64,000 nt of DNA. It comes from JABMPR01 sp964508765. GTDB lineage: Bacteria > Fidelibacterota > UBA8477 > JABMPR01. Positions 42,400 to 51,960 of this stretch are shown in pieces (position 1 is the stretch's first letter; every line of letters begins with the position of its first letter). The notes under the pieces were generated by a model. That model did no database searches. It saw nothing but the letters and a program-made list of their open reading frames with translations, and was not told the DNA's origin. Location: assembly GCA_964508765.1 (NCBI GenBank), contig CAZDVD010000002.1, forward strand, positions 62,001 through 126,000. The letters are read 5' to 3'. The position numbers and the translations under genes were made by a program.

Positions 42400-43278
42400 T
42401 TGAACGGGGAAGGCTCCACTGTTTTGCGATTTATTGTTTTTATCTATATAACTGCTTTCCTTTTTGCTTGCTCAGCGACGGATGTGCCCGGTACTCCAGA
42501 CCCACTCAAACCAATAACCATCAACCTTGAATATGCAGATAGCCTTTGGTCATTAAGAGCTGATTCTGCAAATGCACAGGCAGCTTTAGAGGTTTTTCAG
42601 CAGCTGGCAGAATCTGATTCAACCTCTATTGAACTCTGGGCAAAACTTTCAAGAGCTTACTATTTTTCCGGCCAATATTTGACTCATTCCCCCCAGCTAC
42701 GCGATAGCCTCTTTTTGCAAGGCTATGAAACCAGCCAGACTGTCCTCAAACAAAACAGTAACTACCGGAACCTCCTCTTTTCAACTGGAGATGAGAGTAT
42801 GGCCGTCCGTGGTCTCGATAATAACTCCATAGAAGCACTCTATTGGGGCATGGCTAATTATGGGCAATGGTTATCAACAAAAAGCAGTTTGGTCCGCAAG
42901 GGGCAACGTGAGCTCATATGGGCAACCTTGGAACATATTAATGATCTGGATTCGACCTTTTACTACGGGGCTTATTTCCGTTATAAGGGTGTCTTATTAT
43001 GTCGGGATCCTAAAACTAAAAACGATACTCTGGGCATCAAGATCGCTTTTGATGAAGCACTCCGCATTTCATCAGACTATTTAGGAAATTATACTCTTAT
43101 GGCTCAGCACTACTGTCCTCTGGCCAAGGATAAGAATCTCTTTTACAGCCTTTTAACCAAGGTCGTAACAACAACACTGAACCCAGACCTACCATATTAT
43201 CCTGAAAATGTTTGTGAGAAGGCTCTGGCTGAAAGATTGATGATCAAAGCAGAAACGGAAAACTGGTTTAATCTATGA
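42400..43278 (+). CDS. TatT-like (TRAP transporter T-component) lipoprotein
   Basis: This 292-residue protein starts at TTG 42400, with AGGAGG nine bases upstream. It has a lipobox (LFAC near residue 24) and a helical repeat region. Patterns such as AKLSRAYYFSGQYL, FYYGAYFRYKGVLL and LAKDKNLFYSLLTKVV resemble the TatT family, TPR-like periplasmic lipoproteins first described with TRAP transporters of Treponema. No TRAP permease or substrate-binding gene is nearby. The 4-bp overlap with the next small gene suggests coupling. Confidence 0.65.
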   Translation: MNGEGSTVLRFIVFIYITAFLFACSATDVPGTPDPLKPITINLEYADSLWSLRADSANAQAALEVFQQLAESDSTSIELWAKLSRAYYFSGQYLTHSPQLRDSLFLQGYETSQTVLKQNSNYRNLLFSTGDESMAVRGLDNNSIEALYWGMANYGQWLSTKSSLVRKGQRELIWATLEHINDLDSTFYYGAYFRYKGVLLCRDPKTKNDTLGIKIAFDEALRISSDYLGNYTLMAQHYCPLAKDKNLFYSLLTKVVTTTLNPDLPYYPENVCEKALAERLMIKAETENWFNL

Positions 43279-43451
43279 AATCATTTCGTGGGGAAAGAGA
43301 AAAGAAAAATGTATCGGTTAAAGTCATTCTGACTATTCTGGTGCTTTTGACATCCATTTTGCTGGCGAATTATTTACCATCTGATGTGGAGGGAAGAGAT
43401 TCCCAGACACAGAAGACCACATGGGAATCTTCTGTTGTATTAGTGCCGTAA
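43275..43451 (+). CDS. Small single-helix membrane protein
   Basis: A 58-residue frame starts at an ATG that overlaps the TatT-like stop by 4 bp (ATGA). It has a basic N-terminus (KSFRGEREKKN), one hydrophobic helix (about 14-33, VSVKVILTILVLLTSILLAN) and a polar C-terminal 25 residues. Position, overlap and membrane topology support a real gene. No family is recognised. It may anchor or assist the TatT-like protein. Confidence 0.6.
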   Translation: MKSFRGEREKKNVSVKVILTILVLLTSILLANYLPSDVEGRDSQTQKTTWESSVVLVP

Positions 43452-43468
43452 CTATCGCTTAAAAAGCT

Positions 43469-44383
43469 TTAAAACTGAAATGGGGGTGTTTCCATTTTGG
43501 AAAAAGCTTCCCGCAGCTTTTCTTCGTCCAGAGTGAACACGTTGTCTTCATTCAAATCCTGGGCAATTCGAGTATATTCAGCAGATTTGAAGTATTGTCT
43601 CAACTGGCTCTTAATAGGGATGATTTGTCGACGAGGTTCCCAAATTTGTGGTTTACCTGTTTCAATGTTGATGATGCTTTCAGTGGCACTGGCCCAGGCA
43701 ATCACGGCGAGTCGGTACTTCTTCCAAAGATCTTGAGCAATTTGAAGCATATGCACTTGCACATGGGGGCTCAGAAATAAAAAGCGTCTGCTGAACATAA
43801 ACCCAGTATGGTAATACTCAGGGACGTTAATAATTCCATCAACCTGCAGATGACGTCCCATAAGCGTAAAGAGGGCCATCAGTTGATCACCAAGTCCCAG
43901 TCCAGGATAGTTTTGGCCAGGAAGTTGTGGCTTACGACCCGTGAACGCAGTTTTTGGATTCTGGAGTAGCAACCATTCCACCATGAGCACTTTTAGCTGA
44001 TGGGTGTATTCGTTCTCTACATCAATATCTTTAGGAACGAGGTGCTGGTATCTGGCCACAAAATCCATGATGATGTGGTCTTTGTCCTGGTGACGACCAT
44101 TGTAAATCGTTAACCGATGTCGATATGGGTCTTTTGTGTCCACTGCAACCGCAAGGTGTCTGAGACCAAGTTGTCTAGCTTGACGATCCAGACCAAACCG
44201 TTCCATGATAAATTTGATGCCATCTTTGGAGTACTTTCCAAGAAAGAGTGAACTGGAGTTCATACTTGATCTGTCAGTAAAAAAATCGTCCCAGCTCAGA
44301 TCTTCCTGAGAAAAATTGCTCGTGAGATCCAGGGGAGATATTCTCCTGGCAATTTTTTTATATTTTCGGTCAAATTTATTCAT
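43469..44383 (-). CDS. Unknown protein, last gene of the RND export operon
   Basis: This 304-residue, mostly soluble protein has no signal peptide or membrane helix and a basic N-terminus (MNKFDRKYKKIARRI). The best-ordered segment lies around residues 165-225 (GLGLGDQLMALFTLMGRHL; VPEYYHTGFMFSRRFLFLSPHV). It starts 15 bp after the porin-like gene, so it is almost certainly the last gene of the TetR/RND/LolA-like operon and may be a cytoplasmic enzyme or adaptor for its cargo. I do not recognise its family. Confidence 0.7.
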   Translation of the reverse strand: MNKFDRKYKKIARRISPLDLTSNFSQEDLSWDDFFTDRSSMNSSSLFLGKYSKDGIKFIMERFGLDRQARQLGLRHLAVAVDTKDPYRHRLTIYNGRHQDKDHIIMDFVARYQHLVPKDIDVENEYTHQLKVLMVEWLLLQNPKTAFTGRKPQLPGQNYPGLGLGDQLMALFTLMGRHLQVDGIINVPEYYHTGFMFSRRFLFLSPHVQVHMLQIAQDLWKKYRLAVIAWASATESIINIETGKPQIWEPRRQIIPIKSQLRQYFKSAEYTRIAQDLNEDNVFTLDEEKLREAFSKMETPPFQF

Positions 44384-44398
44384 TTATGAGGATAATAT

Positions 44399-45757
44399 CT
44401 AAAAACTATAGCTGAGTCCAAGCTTTAGATTTGAAAAATCTTCAAGCTGTTTAAAGCGATTCCCCTCTTCATCTCCACCTATGAAATAGCCCAGTGTGGT
44501 TTCAAGATTAAGTCCCTCCATCATGGAGTAGGTCGAGCCGATATTGGCCATATAGCCAGTTTCCTTAAGGTTAACCATGAGCATTCCGCTCAATTCAAGG
44601 GAGTTATCAAGCAGGGTAACCATGGAGGAAAGGATGACGACCTGATCTGCAATCATGGCAAAGGGGGTACCCATCCCTGCTGAAAATTCAGGAACACCCA
44701 TCTGTGCAATCTGTGCTCGCATGGGATCCAGGCTATGGTTGCTGATATCCTGGAGCATTATCTCAAGATTCTGGAAATTTCCATCCTTCTCCATTGATGA
44801 TTCGACTTTCTGGTTATTGTTACTGATAAATTGTGCCATGAGTTGTACCGTATTGGCGAAGGCATATTCTACCTGGATCACAGATTGTAGGTATTCTGCA
44901 TCATATGTGAATTTCGACATATCGTACTCAATTTCCGGGGTTTGGGTACGGAAGTACGCGAATTCACCTCTAAATGTCCAATTTCCGGGAAAGAGTACAG
45001 CATCCAGGCCAATAGCATCGGTTTCTCTATAGGTGAGATGACTTATGAATGGGTTGCCTCCACTCATCATCGCTGCAAGATCGATTTCCAATCCTGCTGG
45101 GGAAAAGGAGCGGTCATTGCCCTTGAAGTAGGAAGCGGATAGATCCCCAATTCCCATGGCATATTGAAGGCGACCCCCAACCTCAAACTCATTTTCTGGA
45201 TCGAAATATTGTGCGCCATCTGGTACAGGAATGTCAATTGGAAAATCAGGTTCATTGAGGGGAAAGCGGTTTGCTGCAAATTCGGGAATGGCAATCAATT
45301 CAATTTGAAAATCACTCACATAAGTTTTTACAGCCATGCTCATGGATCCCAATTTTCTATCTGTCCCAGTCAGAAACATGTAGTAGTAGTCATAGGGACT
45401 CAGATTATCCGTGGGGTTGTTGGCATCGGCTGCACCCCAGGCATGGATCATCTTGCCCAGCTTGACCTCACCAAAGGCAGGATACCACATGAGATAAGCT
45501 TCCCTCAGCAGAAACATGTCCTCGCTCAGTTCAGGGTCTTTCCAACGGGTTTCCAGAGCTGTAACAGTTTTGAGTTCAAAGTCACCCCGGGCGTAATCAA
45601 CCTCAATGCTCCCAAGACGGAAGGGGAGATTGATGAGAGATCCATCGCTTATTCTTAACATCCCAGATGGTGTTAAATCACCTGAGAAATTGAATTGACC
45701 AAAGCTGGCTAATGGCACCAGCACCATTAAAAAAATGGCAGGAATTAATTTTTTCAT
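44399..45757 (-). CDS. Outer-membrane porin-like protein of the RND export operon
   Basis: This 452-residue protein has a signal peptide (about 1-20, ending ASFG) and long amphipathic strands throughout. It ends LKLGLSYSF with C-terminal Phe, the signal for BAM insertion. Features such as EAYLMWYPAFGEVKLGKMIHAWG resemble DUF1302-type barrels that accompany RND/MMPL exporters. It starts 9 bp after the LolA-like gene. It is likely the outer-membrane end or acceptor of the export route. Confidence 0.75.
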   Translation of the reverse strand: MKKLIPAIFLMVLVPLASFGQFNFSGDLTPSGMLRISDGSLINLPFRLGSIEVDYARGDFELKTVTALETRWKDPELSEDMFLLREAYLMWYPAFGEVKLGKMIHAWGAADANNPTDNLSPYDYYYMFLTGTDRKLGSMSMAVKTYVSDFQIELIAIPEFAANRFPLNEPDFPIDIPVPDGAQYFDPENEFEVGGRLQYAMGIGDLSASYFKGNDRSFSPAGLEIDLAAMMSGGNPFISHLTYRETDAIGLDAVLFPGNWTFRGEFAYFRTQTPEIEYDMSKFTYDAEYLQSVIQVEYAFANTVQLMAQFISNNNQKVESSMEKDGNFQNLEIMLQDISNHSLDPMRAQIAQMGVPEFSAGMGTPFAMIADQVVILSSMVTLLDNSLELSGMLMVNLKETGYMANIGSTYSMMEGLNLETTLGYFIGGDEEGNRFKQLEDFSNLKLGLSYSF

Positions 45758-45766
45758 TACTTATTC

Positions 45767-46531
45767 CTATTTAGGCATTCGTTTCAAATTTTTCTCTTGA
45801 AAGAGATCTGCCTTGACACCTGTGTCCACTTCCTGGCTACTAAAGATAAGGCGTGTGTTACTGCCCTTTTGGACGTTTTCTACGAAAATTTCCGTGGGTA
45901 GGTCATAGCCCTTGTTCTTACGGTATTTCATGACACGACGCTTCAGGAGCTTATCACGAGTGTCATAAGCTTCATCCAGGATGGAGACAAGATCTGTCTT
46001 GCTTACGTAGGTGATAAATCTTTTGTATGTGCGCGTAATACCGGCTTTTGGAGTGCTCTCTAGAATATGACAATCAATTCCATCGACGACCTTTTCACCT
46101 AAGATTTCATAGGTGTACTCATCTAATTCTCGTGAGGTCATATCTTCATAACTCAAATCAGAACCCATAAATGAATCCGCTTTTTTCTTTGAGCTGATAC
46201 GGCGAACTTTTTTAAATGCCGGCAACCATAGTCGCATTTCATCATCTTTTTGTGCGTGCTCAATCTTTAAAAATGCTACGCCTTTGTCATCGGCTGGAGC
46301 GAGAAACCAGATGATCTGTTTGCGATTATCATCTGCTGCAATGGAACGAATGGTGGATTCTCTGGTTTTACCCTGTTTATTGGTCAGGGTCATGGTCATG
46401 TTGGATTTCATATCTGTAGGTGCAGATTTGTCTTCCATGGCTTTGGCGAGTTCAAAACCCGTTTCAGCGAGCAGCATCATTGGAAGCATGAGGAGCATTG
46501 CTGTAAAAATGTGTTTAGTAATGGTTTTCAT
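45767..46531 (-). CDS. LolA-like periplasmic carrier (outer membrane lipoprotein-sorting family)
   Basis: This 254-residue protein has a signal peptide (about 1-22) and a LolA/LppX-like half-barrel pattern (MTMTLTNKQGKTRESTIRSI; IWFLAPADDKGVAFLKIEH; MRLWLPAFKKVRRIS; DSFMGSDLSYEDM). These segments are typical of the family regularly found next to COG1033-type RND exporters. LolA-like folds carry lipids or lipoproteins across the periplasm. It lies between the RND pump and the porin-like gene, consistent with a carrier between them. Confidence 0.85.
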   Translation of the reverse strand: MKTITKHIFTAMLLMLPMMLLAETGFELAKAMEDKSAPTDMKSNMTMTLTNKQGKTRESTIRSIAADDNRKQIIWFLAPADDKGVAFLKIEHAQKDDEMRLWLPAFKKVRRISSKKKADSFMGSDLSYEDMTSRELDEYTYEILGEKVVDGIDCHILESTPKAGITRTYKRFITYVSKTDLVSILDEAYDTRDKLLKRRVMKYRKNKGYDLPTEIFVENVQKGSNTRLIFSSQEVDTGVKADLFQEKNLKRMPK

Positions 46532-46558
46532 ATCTAAATCCTTCTGTTTATTAAATGC

Positions 46559-48859
46559 TTACTCTGGGACCGCTATACCTTCGATACGGGCCAGGCGTTT
46601 CTTATTTAGTTCTAGGAGTATTGCCAACAATGTCAAGGTTGCGGTTGAGGTGGAAATCATGGCAAATACCATTAATCCTCCCATGTGAATCATAGGGATA
46701 AACATTGAAAATAATAGGGCGCCAAAAGCCATGTTGGAGGCAGCATCCAGAATAACGGGGAAGCCAACATCTTGCATAGTCTCTCTGCTAAGATTTCCAT
46801 CCAAACCATGGTTAAGTAAATGCGTTCGGAACTGACTGATATAGTGAATGGCAAAATCCACACCCACACCAATAATTATGGCTGACAACAATGCTGTAAC
46901 ATGGTTCAGATCAACTCCAAAAATGCCCATGAGACCAAAATTCAAAATTACAGCAGCGCTTAGTGGGACAACAGCCAGCAATCCCCAGAGCCAGTGTTTG
47001 AAGAAATAGGCTGCGATGAGGGCTATGATGATGATTGAGGCGAAAATACTTATAAAGGAACTACGTATAATCAAAGCTACCAGATCTCTGAAAACAATGA
47101 GGAGACCGGTAATGGTTATATTTAGGTCCTTATAATCATCCTGCTGGAGAAAATCCTCTATTTCATCAACTAGGACCACAATCTCTGAAGTAGATATGGA
47201 TCGCATCATTGAGGTGGCTAAGCCCTTTTTATATTCATAATCAACCAGTGAACTAAAATCGTTAGGATCGCCTGACATGGAATACATCGTGAACAAATTG
47301 TTCACTTTATCTCGAGAATCAGGGATGGTCTCAAAAGCTGGATCATCATCATTCACCATGCGATGCATTTGTTTGATGACATCGGCTATTGAAATGGATA
47401 GAGTGACTGATTCGTGTTTTTCCATGAATTCCTGGATACTCGCAATCCGGCTCAAAACCTCAGGGTCCTTCAAATCAGCATTGATGAGCAATTGAAGATC
47501 CATGGTTCCCGTCATTTCACTATCCATGAACTCCAGGCTCTCTCGGATAGGATTGTCAGGTTTGAAGAATGCTTTCATATTCACTTCGATATTCAATTTG
47601 AAGATACCCAATATTCCAATAATGACTACTATTACACTGCTAATTAGTACAGTCTTTGGTCGCTTGATAACTTGCTCACCAAATGCGATCACAAATCTTT
47701 CAAAATAGCTGGCATGAGAAACTGCAGCAGCGTCAGGATTCCACTTCTTCAATACGAGGATGGAAGGAAGAAAAACAGTTGATAAGATCCAGGCCCAGAG
47801 AATTCCAGCTGAAATTGAAAAACCATATCCAATGAGGGGTTCCAGAGGGGCAAATACCATACAGAGAAAAGCCGCTATGGTCGTCAGGGCTGTCAGAAAA
47901 ATGGGAAGCATAAGGGAGTTTAAGCTCGCTTCAAAGGCAGCACGCGGGTCCTTGTTGGTACGCATTTTCCTGAAAAACTTGGTAATAACGTGGACGCCAT
48001 ATGAATTGGCAATGGTGAGTAAAATGATGGGCATGGAGGTGTTGAGGACTCCGAACATAAATTTGTCAGATTCCGTCAGGTAGAGCATCCATCCATTAAA
48101 ACCCATCATGAAAGCCATGGAAAGGATGATAGTGGCCAGAATAGTACCGACTGCGGAGATATTTCTCAGACTAAAAAACAGGATGAGCAGCATACCAATT
48201 AATCCAGTACGCATCAGACCCATCACGTCATTGCGAATCATTGCAGGTAAGACACCAGTGACGTATGCCTGACCACCCCAGTGAACATCGTAGTCAGATA
48301 GATGAGCGGCGACGACTTCCTCCATATCACTGACTAGAATATCATTCTTGGCACCTACTACGGGACGAATAATGACGTTAAAGTAGTCACCTTGCTCTCC
48401 CAGGTTTCTGGTCTTGATTTTTGAATTTTCATTCAGATAGTTCCGCAGTGCCTCGATCTCTTCTCCATTGAGATCACGATATTCTTGCAGAGCTGAAACT
48501 TCTAAAAATCCATCAATGCTCTCCATTTTGTCTGAAGTGGAGATACACATGATCTCGTCGACCTGATCTATTTCTTCCAGGTCATGGGAAAGGTCCCAAA
48601 GTGTTGCCAGACTCTTGGCATTCAGAACATCGACACCACGCTTGCCGAACGCCAGAAACATGAGATCCGTGCTCCCAAACTCATCCTTCAATTCATTTAA
48701 TGTTACCATGGATGGGATATCCTGAGGCAGCATTTTCATAAAGTCATCTTCAACTACAAAGTGCTGGAGACCTGATCCCATGAGGAGGGTAATGAGTAGG
48801 GTGATTATAATGCTGCGTTTTGGGTGATCTACGGACTGACTGATGAACCACTGTTTCAT
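46559..48859 (-). CDS. RND/MMPL-family exporter (HAE3 type), second copy
   Basis: This 766-residue inner-membrane protein has twelve helices arranged as 1+5 twice. A large periplasmic loop follows helix 1 (about 35-210) and helix 7 (about 415-590). Sterol-sensing-like helices carry patterns such as MPIILLTIANSYGVHVITKFFRK and SAIIIGVGVDFAIHYISQFR. No membrane-fusion partner is present. HAE3/MMPL pumps commonly move lipids or hydrophobic molecules. The ATG overlaps the TetR stop by 4 bp. It shares plan and length with the pump at 49539-51812. Confidence 0.92.
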   Translation of the reverse strand: MKQWFISQSVDHPKRSIIITLLITLLMGSGLQHFVVEDDFMKMLPQDIPSMVTLNELKDEFGSTDLMFLAFGKRGVDVLNAKSLATLWDLSHDLEEIDQVDEIMCISTSDKMESIDGFLEVSALQEYRDLNGEEIEALRNYLNENSKIKTRNLGEQGDYFNVIIRPVVGAKNDILVSDMEEVVAAHLSDYDVHWGGQAYVTGVLPAMIRNDVMGLMRTGLIGMLLILFFSLRNISAVGTILATIILSMAFMMGFNGWMLYLTESDKFMFGVLNTSMPIILLTIANSYGVHVITKFFRKMRTNKDPRAAFEASLNSLMLPIFLTALTTIAAFLCMVFAPLEPLIGYGFSISAGILWAWILSTVFLPSILVLKKWNPDAAAVSHASYFERFVIAFGEQVIKRPKTVLISSVIVVIIGILGIFKLNIEVNMKAFFKPDNPIRESLEFMDSEMTGTMDLQLLINADLKDPEVLSRIASIQEFMEKHESVTLSISIADVIKQMHRMVNDDDPAFETIPDSRDKVNNLFTMYSMSGDPNDFSSLVDYEYKKGLATSMMRSISTSEIVVLVDEIEDFLQQDDYKDLNITITGLLIVFRDLVALIIRSSFISIFASIIIIALIAAYFFKHWLWGLLAVVPLSAAVILNFGLMGIFGVDLNHVTALLSAIIIGVGVDFAIHYISQFRTHLLNHGLDGNLSRETMQDVGFPVILDAASNMAFGALLFSMFIPMIHMGGLMVFAMISTSTATLTLLAILLELNKKRLARIEGIAVPE

Positions 48860-49485
48860 ATTTTATCCTCTATGTGTTTGAGACCTTTATCTGTGACAAT
48901 TCCTCTTAAGAAAAACTCGCGGTAGGTGAGAAGTGTTTCTTTAACTCCAATATCATGTTTTAGAAAAAATTCAGGTTGAAAGACATCGTTGACAATCTGC
49001 ATAAAGATGATGGAGGTAAGTTCTAGATTTATGTTTTCGCGGACGTAGCCTTGCTCCTGAGCTTCCCGGAAAATGGTGAGAAAATCCTCTCGTCTTGCCA
49101 ATCTGAAGTTTTCAATTTCTCTCCAAATGTGTGGATATCTTACCTTGAGTTCCCCCACCCTGGAGATAGATATGCGGTTTATTGTTCTTACAATTTCGCT
49201 AATTGCAGTCTCGAACTTGTCCAAAGGATTAATATCCAGTTTAAGAATATCTTGAAATTTGGTTGCTATAATAGTCGTGATATATTGAAATATCTTTCCC
49301 AGGAGAACTTCCTTGGTAGGAAAGAATTTATAGATCGTCTTTTTGCTCATAGCCAAATCTTTGGCCAGTGTTTCTACGGTGAATCCTTTGATGCCCTCTC
49401 TAAAAATGAGGTCAAGCCCATGTTCCAGGATAGGACCTTCAGGGGTGTTTGTGGTTGGGATCGATGGAAACGATTTTTGTATCAT
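48856..49485 (-). CDS. TetR-family repressor of the export operon
   Basis: This 209-residue regulator has an N-terminal TetR helix-turn-helix (about 25-65: GFTVETLAKDLAMSKKTIYKFFPTKEVLL) and a ligand-binding C-terminal helical domain. The ATG at 49485 follows GGAAA by 5 bases; a TTG 36 bases upstream is less likely. It sits inside the operon between the two RND genes, 53 bp after the first. It probably represses the operon until a hydrophobic ligand is bound. The operator is not identified. Confidence 0.9.
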   Translation of the reverse strand: MIQKSFPSIPTTNTPEGPILEHGLDLIFREGIKGFTVETLAKDLAMSKKTIYKFFPTKEVLLGKIFQYITTIIATKFQDILKLDINPLDKFETAISEIVRTINRISISRVGELKVRYPHIWREIENFRLARREDFLTIFREAQEQGYVRENINLELTSIIFMQIVNDVFQPEFFLKHDIGVKETLLTYREFFLRGIVTDKGLKHIEDKI

Positions 49486-49538
49486 GCGTTTCCAATGTAG
49501 GCAAGGCAACAATTCATGCAAGCAAGAATTTGACTGAA

Positions 49539-51812
49539 TTATCTAGCGAAAATAAATTTTGGTCTTGTGAGAATAAGTACAAGGGGCAGGAGGGTCAAAG
49601 CCGCAATCAGACACATGAAAATGGATACTGAGATCAGCCAGCCAAAGAAATAAATGGGAGTGAAGGTGGACATCATACACACAGCAAACCCCATCATCAC
49701 TGAAAATCCATTAATGATAATACCTTGGCCAGTTGTGCTCAATGTTTTGATAATGGCCTCTTCATCACTGAGCCCGTTGCGGATTTCTGTTCTGAAGCGG
49801 AATAAAAAGTGAATAGTATAATCTATACCAATACCAATCATAATAGAACTGAGCATGGAGGTCGCTGTATTGAGGTAAATACCAAGGTATCCCATCAAAC
49901 CAAAGACACCTGCAATGGCAAATGCCAATGGCATGGCGCTGATGAGAGCGGCAGACAACGATCTAAACACAAGACCAGTCACCAGGGCTGCCAGGATGAC
50001 TGATAATACGAGACTCCGTATTTGTCCCTTGACCATCATGGGCATCAAATTTCCAAGAAGTACAGCGTAGCCTTCGCTCTTGGGTTGATTATCAACGCGT
50101 ATATTTTCGTTCAGGAATTGATCGAGTTCTTTCTGAAGGTCCACCATGTAATAGACATCCATGGTATTCAAGCGAATAACGATTTGGGCAGACTGATAGT
50201 CATAATCCACGTACGAATCCAGGTAGCCATCACTTGATTCCCAGGAGTAGAGTAATAAGTACTGTGAAACCAACTGACGGGATTCTGGAATTTTATAATA
50301 TGCTGGATCACCACCATTCATGGATTGATTCATGAGTTTAATGAAATCAGTGATAGCTAAGGTGTAACCAATCCCTTCACGTCCGTCCAGAAACTTCTGA
50401 ATTTGATCAATTTGGTTCAACACATCTGGAGACTTGATATCACCCTCAACCACCACTGACATGGTGGTGCTGCCACCAAAATGTTCCTCAATGATATCGT
50501 TGACAACACGAACGCTGGATTCGGGACTATAATAGTTCAGCGGATTACTATCCAATTCGACCAGGGGGATGCCAATTGCTGCAATGATGGTTATGAGGGC
50601 AAAGGCGACGAAAATGAGATTGCGATGATGAAAGACCACTTTACCAATTCGTACCAATATTCTCGAGAGTAAACGATTCGCTTCATTCTTACTCTGTCTT
50701 TCCAGGCTGGGTTTTTTGGTTAGAACCAGGACAGCGGGAATAAGTGTGATGGAGACGCCAAATGCCAGCACGACGCCAAATGCAGTAAGTATACCCACTT
50801 CTCGAGATGCCGGTAAAATGTGGGAGAGGAGGGATAGAAATCCGATCATTGTAGTCAGACCAGCCAGGAATAATGGACGCATCATGTGTTCGATCACGCT
50901 GGTCACAATTTCTTTACTGTCTGCTTCAGGGGGTAAGTTAGCGCAATCCTCAAAATAGCGAGTGATAATATGAATACCATAAGCACTGGCTACAGCGATA
51001 AGCATGATAGGCATAATACTTGTGATAACAGATAGCATAAGACCAAACCAGGCCATGAGTCCAAGTGTCCCCATAATAGACAGAAACACCACCAGAAGGG
51101 GAAGCACCACACCACGCCGAGACCTGAAACTGACATAGAGCAGGAGAGCAATTAGCACCATTCCTGCTGGAATGAATGTGCTGGTGTCATGCCCAATATC
51201 GTCGGATATCTGAGATCTTATAACGGGCATTCCACCTAATCTCAAATCATGACTCTTGTTTTGATAGGGGCGTAGAATCGCATGGAGTGTATCAACTAAA
51301 CTGACCTCATCAGCACCAGGATTTGAGTAGATGATGATGGCAGTATATTCACGATTTGCTGAGACCAGCAGACGACCCAGCATGGGATCGGCTATGGCAC
51401 TTCTGGCTATTGAGTCACTTTCAGCTTTTGTGGAAGGAATCTCTTGGATGAATTTGTCCACTGTCATGGACTCATCATCACTAAGAATGGATTCATAGTT
51501 TGTCAGGCTGATGACCTGGTCGATTTGCGATAAAGCTTCCAGATCGTAGGTCAAATTATCAATCATTTCCAGACCTTCGCTGGCAAATACATCATCTGCG
51601 TGATAACTGATCAGTATGACGTCTAACCCTCCAAACTCCTCTTCCAGTTCTTCCATTCGAATGACATCAGGGTCATCTGAAGGTATCAAGGCTTGAAGAT
51701 CGGGGTTGATATGTATCTTATAAATTGGTAGAGATAAAAGAGCTATCACCAGAAAATTCAAGAATATGATTGCTTTGGGATAATGAATAATGAGGTAGAT
51801 GAATTTTTTCAT
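49539..51812 (-). CDS. RND/MMPL-family exporter (HAE3 type), first copy
   Basis: First gene of the export operon. The product has about 757 residues, with twelve helices and two large periplasmic loops (about 30-200 and 410-580). Family patterns include MPIMLIAVASAYGIHIITRYFE and SSIMIGIGIDYTIHFLFRFR. ATG 51812 is preferred over TTG 51821, but neither has a strong ribosome site. The two pumps are diverged paralogues and may act as a pair. The substrate is unknown. Confidence 0.9.
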   Translation of the reverse strand: MKKFIYLIIHYPKAIIFLNFLVIALLSLPIYKIHINPDLQALIPSDDPDVIRMEELEEEFGGLDVILISYHADDVFASEGLEMIDNLTYDLEALSQIDQVISLTNYESILSDDESMTVDKFIQEIPSTKAESDSIARSAIADPMLGRLLVSANREYTAIIIYSNPGADEVSLVDTLHAILRPYQNKSHDLRLGGMPVIRSQISDDIGHDTSTFIPAGMVLIALLLYVSFRSRRGVVLPLLVVFLSIMGTLGLMAWFGLMLSVITSIMPIMLIAVASAYGIHIITRYFEDCANLPPEADSKEIVTSVIEHMMRPLFLAGLTTMIGFLSLLSHILPASREVGILTAFGVVLAFGVSITLIPAVLVLTKKPSLERQSKNEANRLLSRILVRIGKVVFHHRNLIFVAFALITIIAAIGIPLVELDSNPLNYYSPESSVRVVNDIIEEHFGGSTTMSVVVEGDIKSPDVLNQIDQIQKFLDGREGIGYTLAITDFIKLMNQSMNGGDPAYYKIPESRQLVSQYLLLYSWESSDGYLDSYVDYDYQSAQIVIRLNTMDVYYMVDLQKELDQFLNENIRVDNQPKSEGYAVLLGNLMPMMVKGQIRSLVLSVILAALVTGLVFRSLSAALISAMPLAFAIAGVFGLMGYLGIYLNTATSMLSSIMIGIGIDYTIHFLFRFRTEIRNGLSDEEAIIKTLSTTGQGIIINGFSVMMGFAVCMMSTFTPIYFFGWLISVSIFMCLIAALTLLPLVLILTRPKFIFAR

Positions 51813-51960
51813 GGCGGGCAATGTATTGTCCAGCCTTGTTGGATGAAAGTAAAACGAATAATTCTCCGCTTTGGAATAAAATTATTTTACCGTTTAAATA
51901 ATGCTATGCACACCTTGTTTGGAGAATATATTAAGCGTAACTAAGAAGTGAGACACGCTA
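51813..51960. promoter_or_regulatory. Divergent control region of the export operon and TrmB gene
   Basis: The 148-bp gap must carry both promoters. TAAAATTATTTTA (51877-51889) is a perfect dyad around a central T and lies about 65 bp before the RND start and 70 bp before the TrmB start. It could be an operator for TetR or TrmB, but AT-rich dyads of this length arise by chance. Confidence 0.25.
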
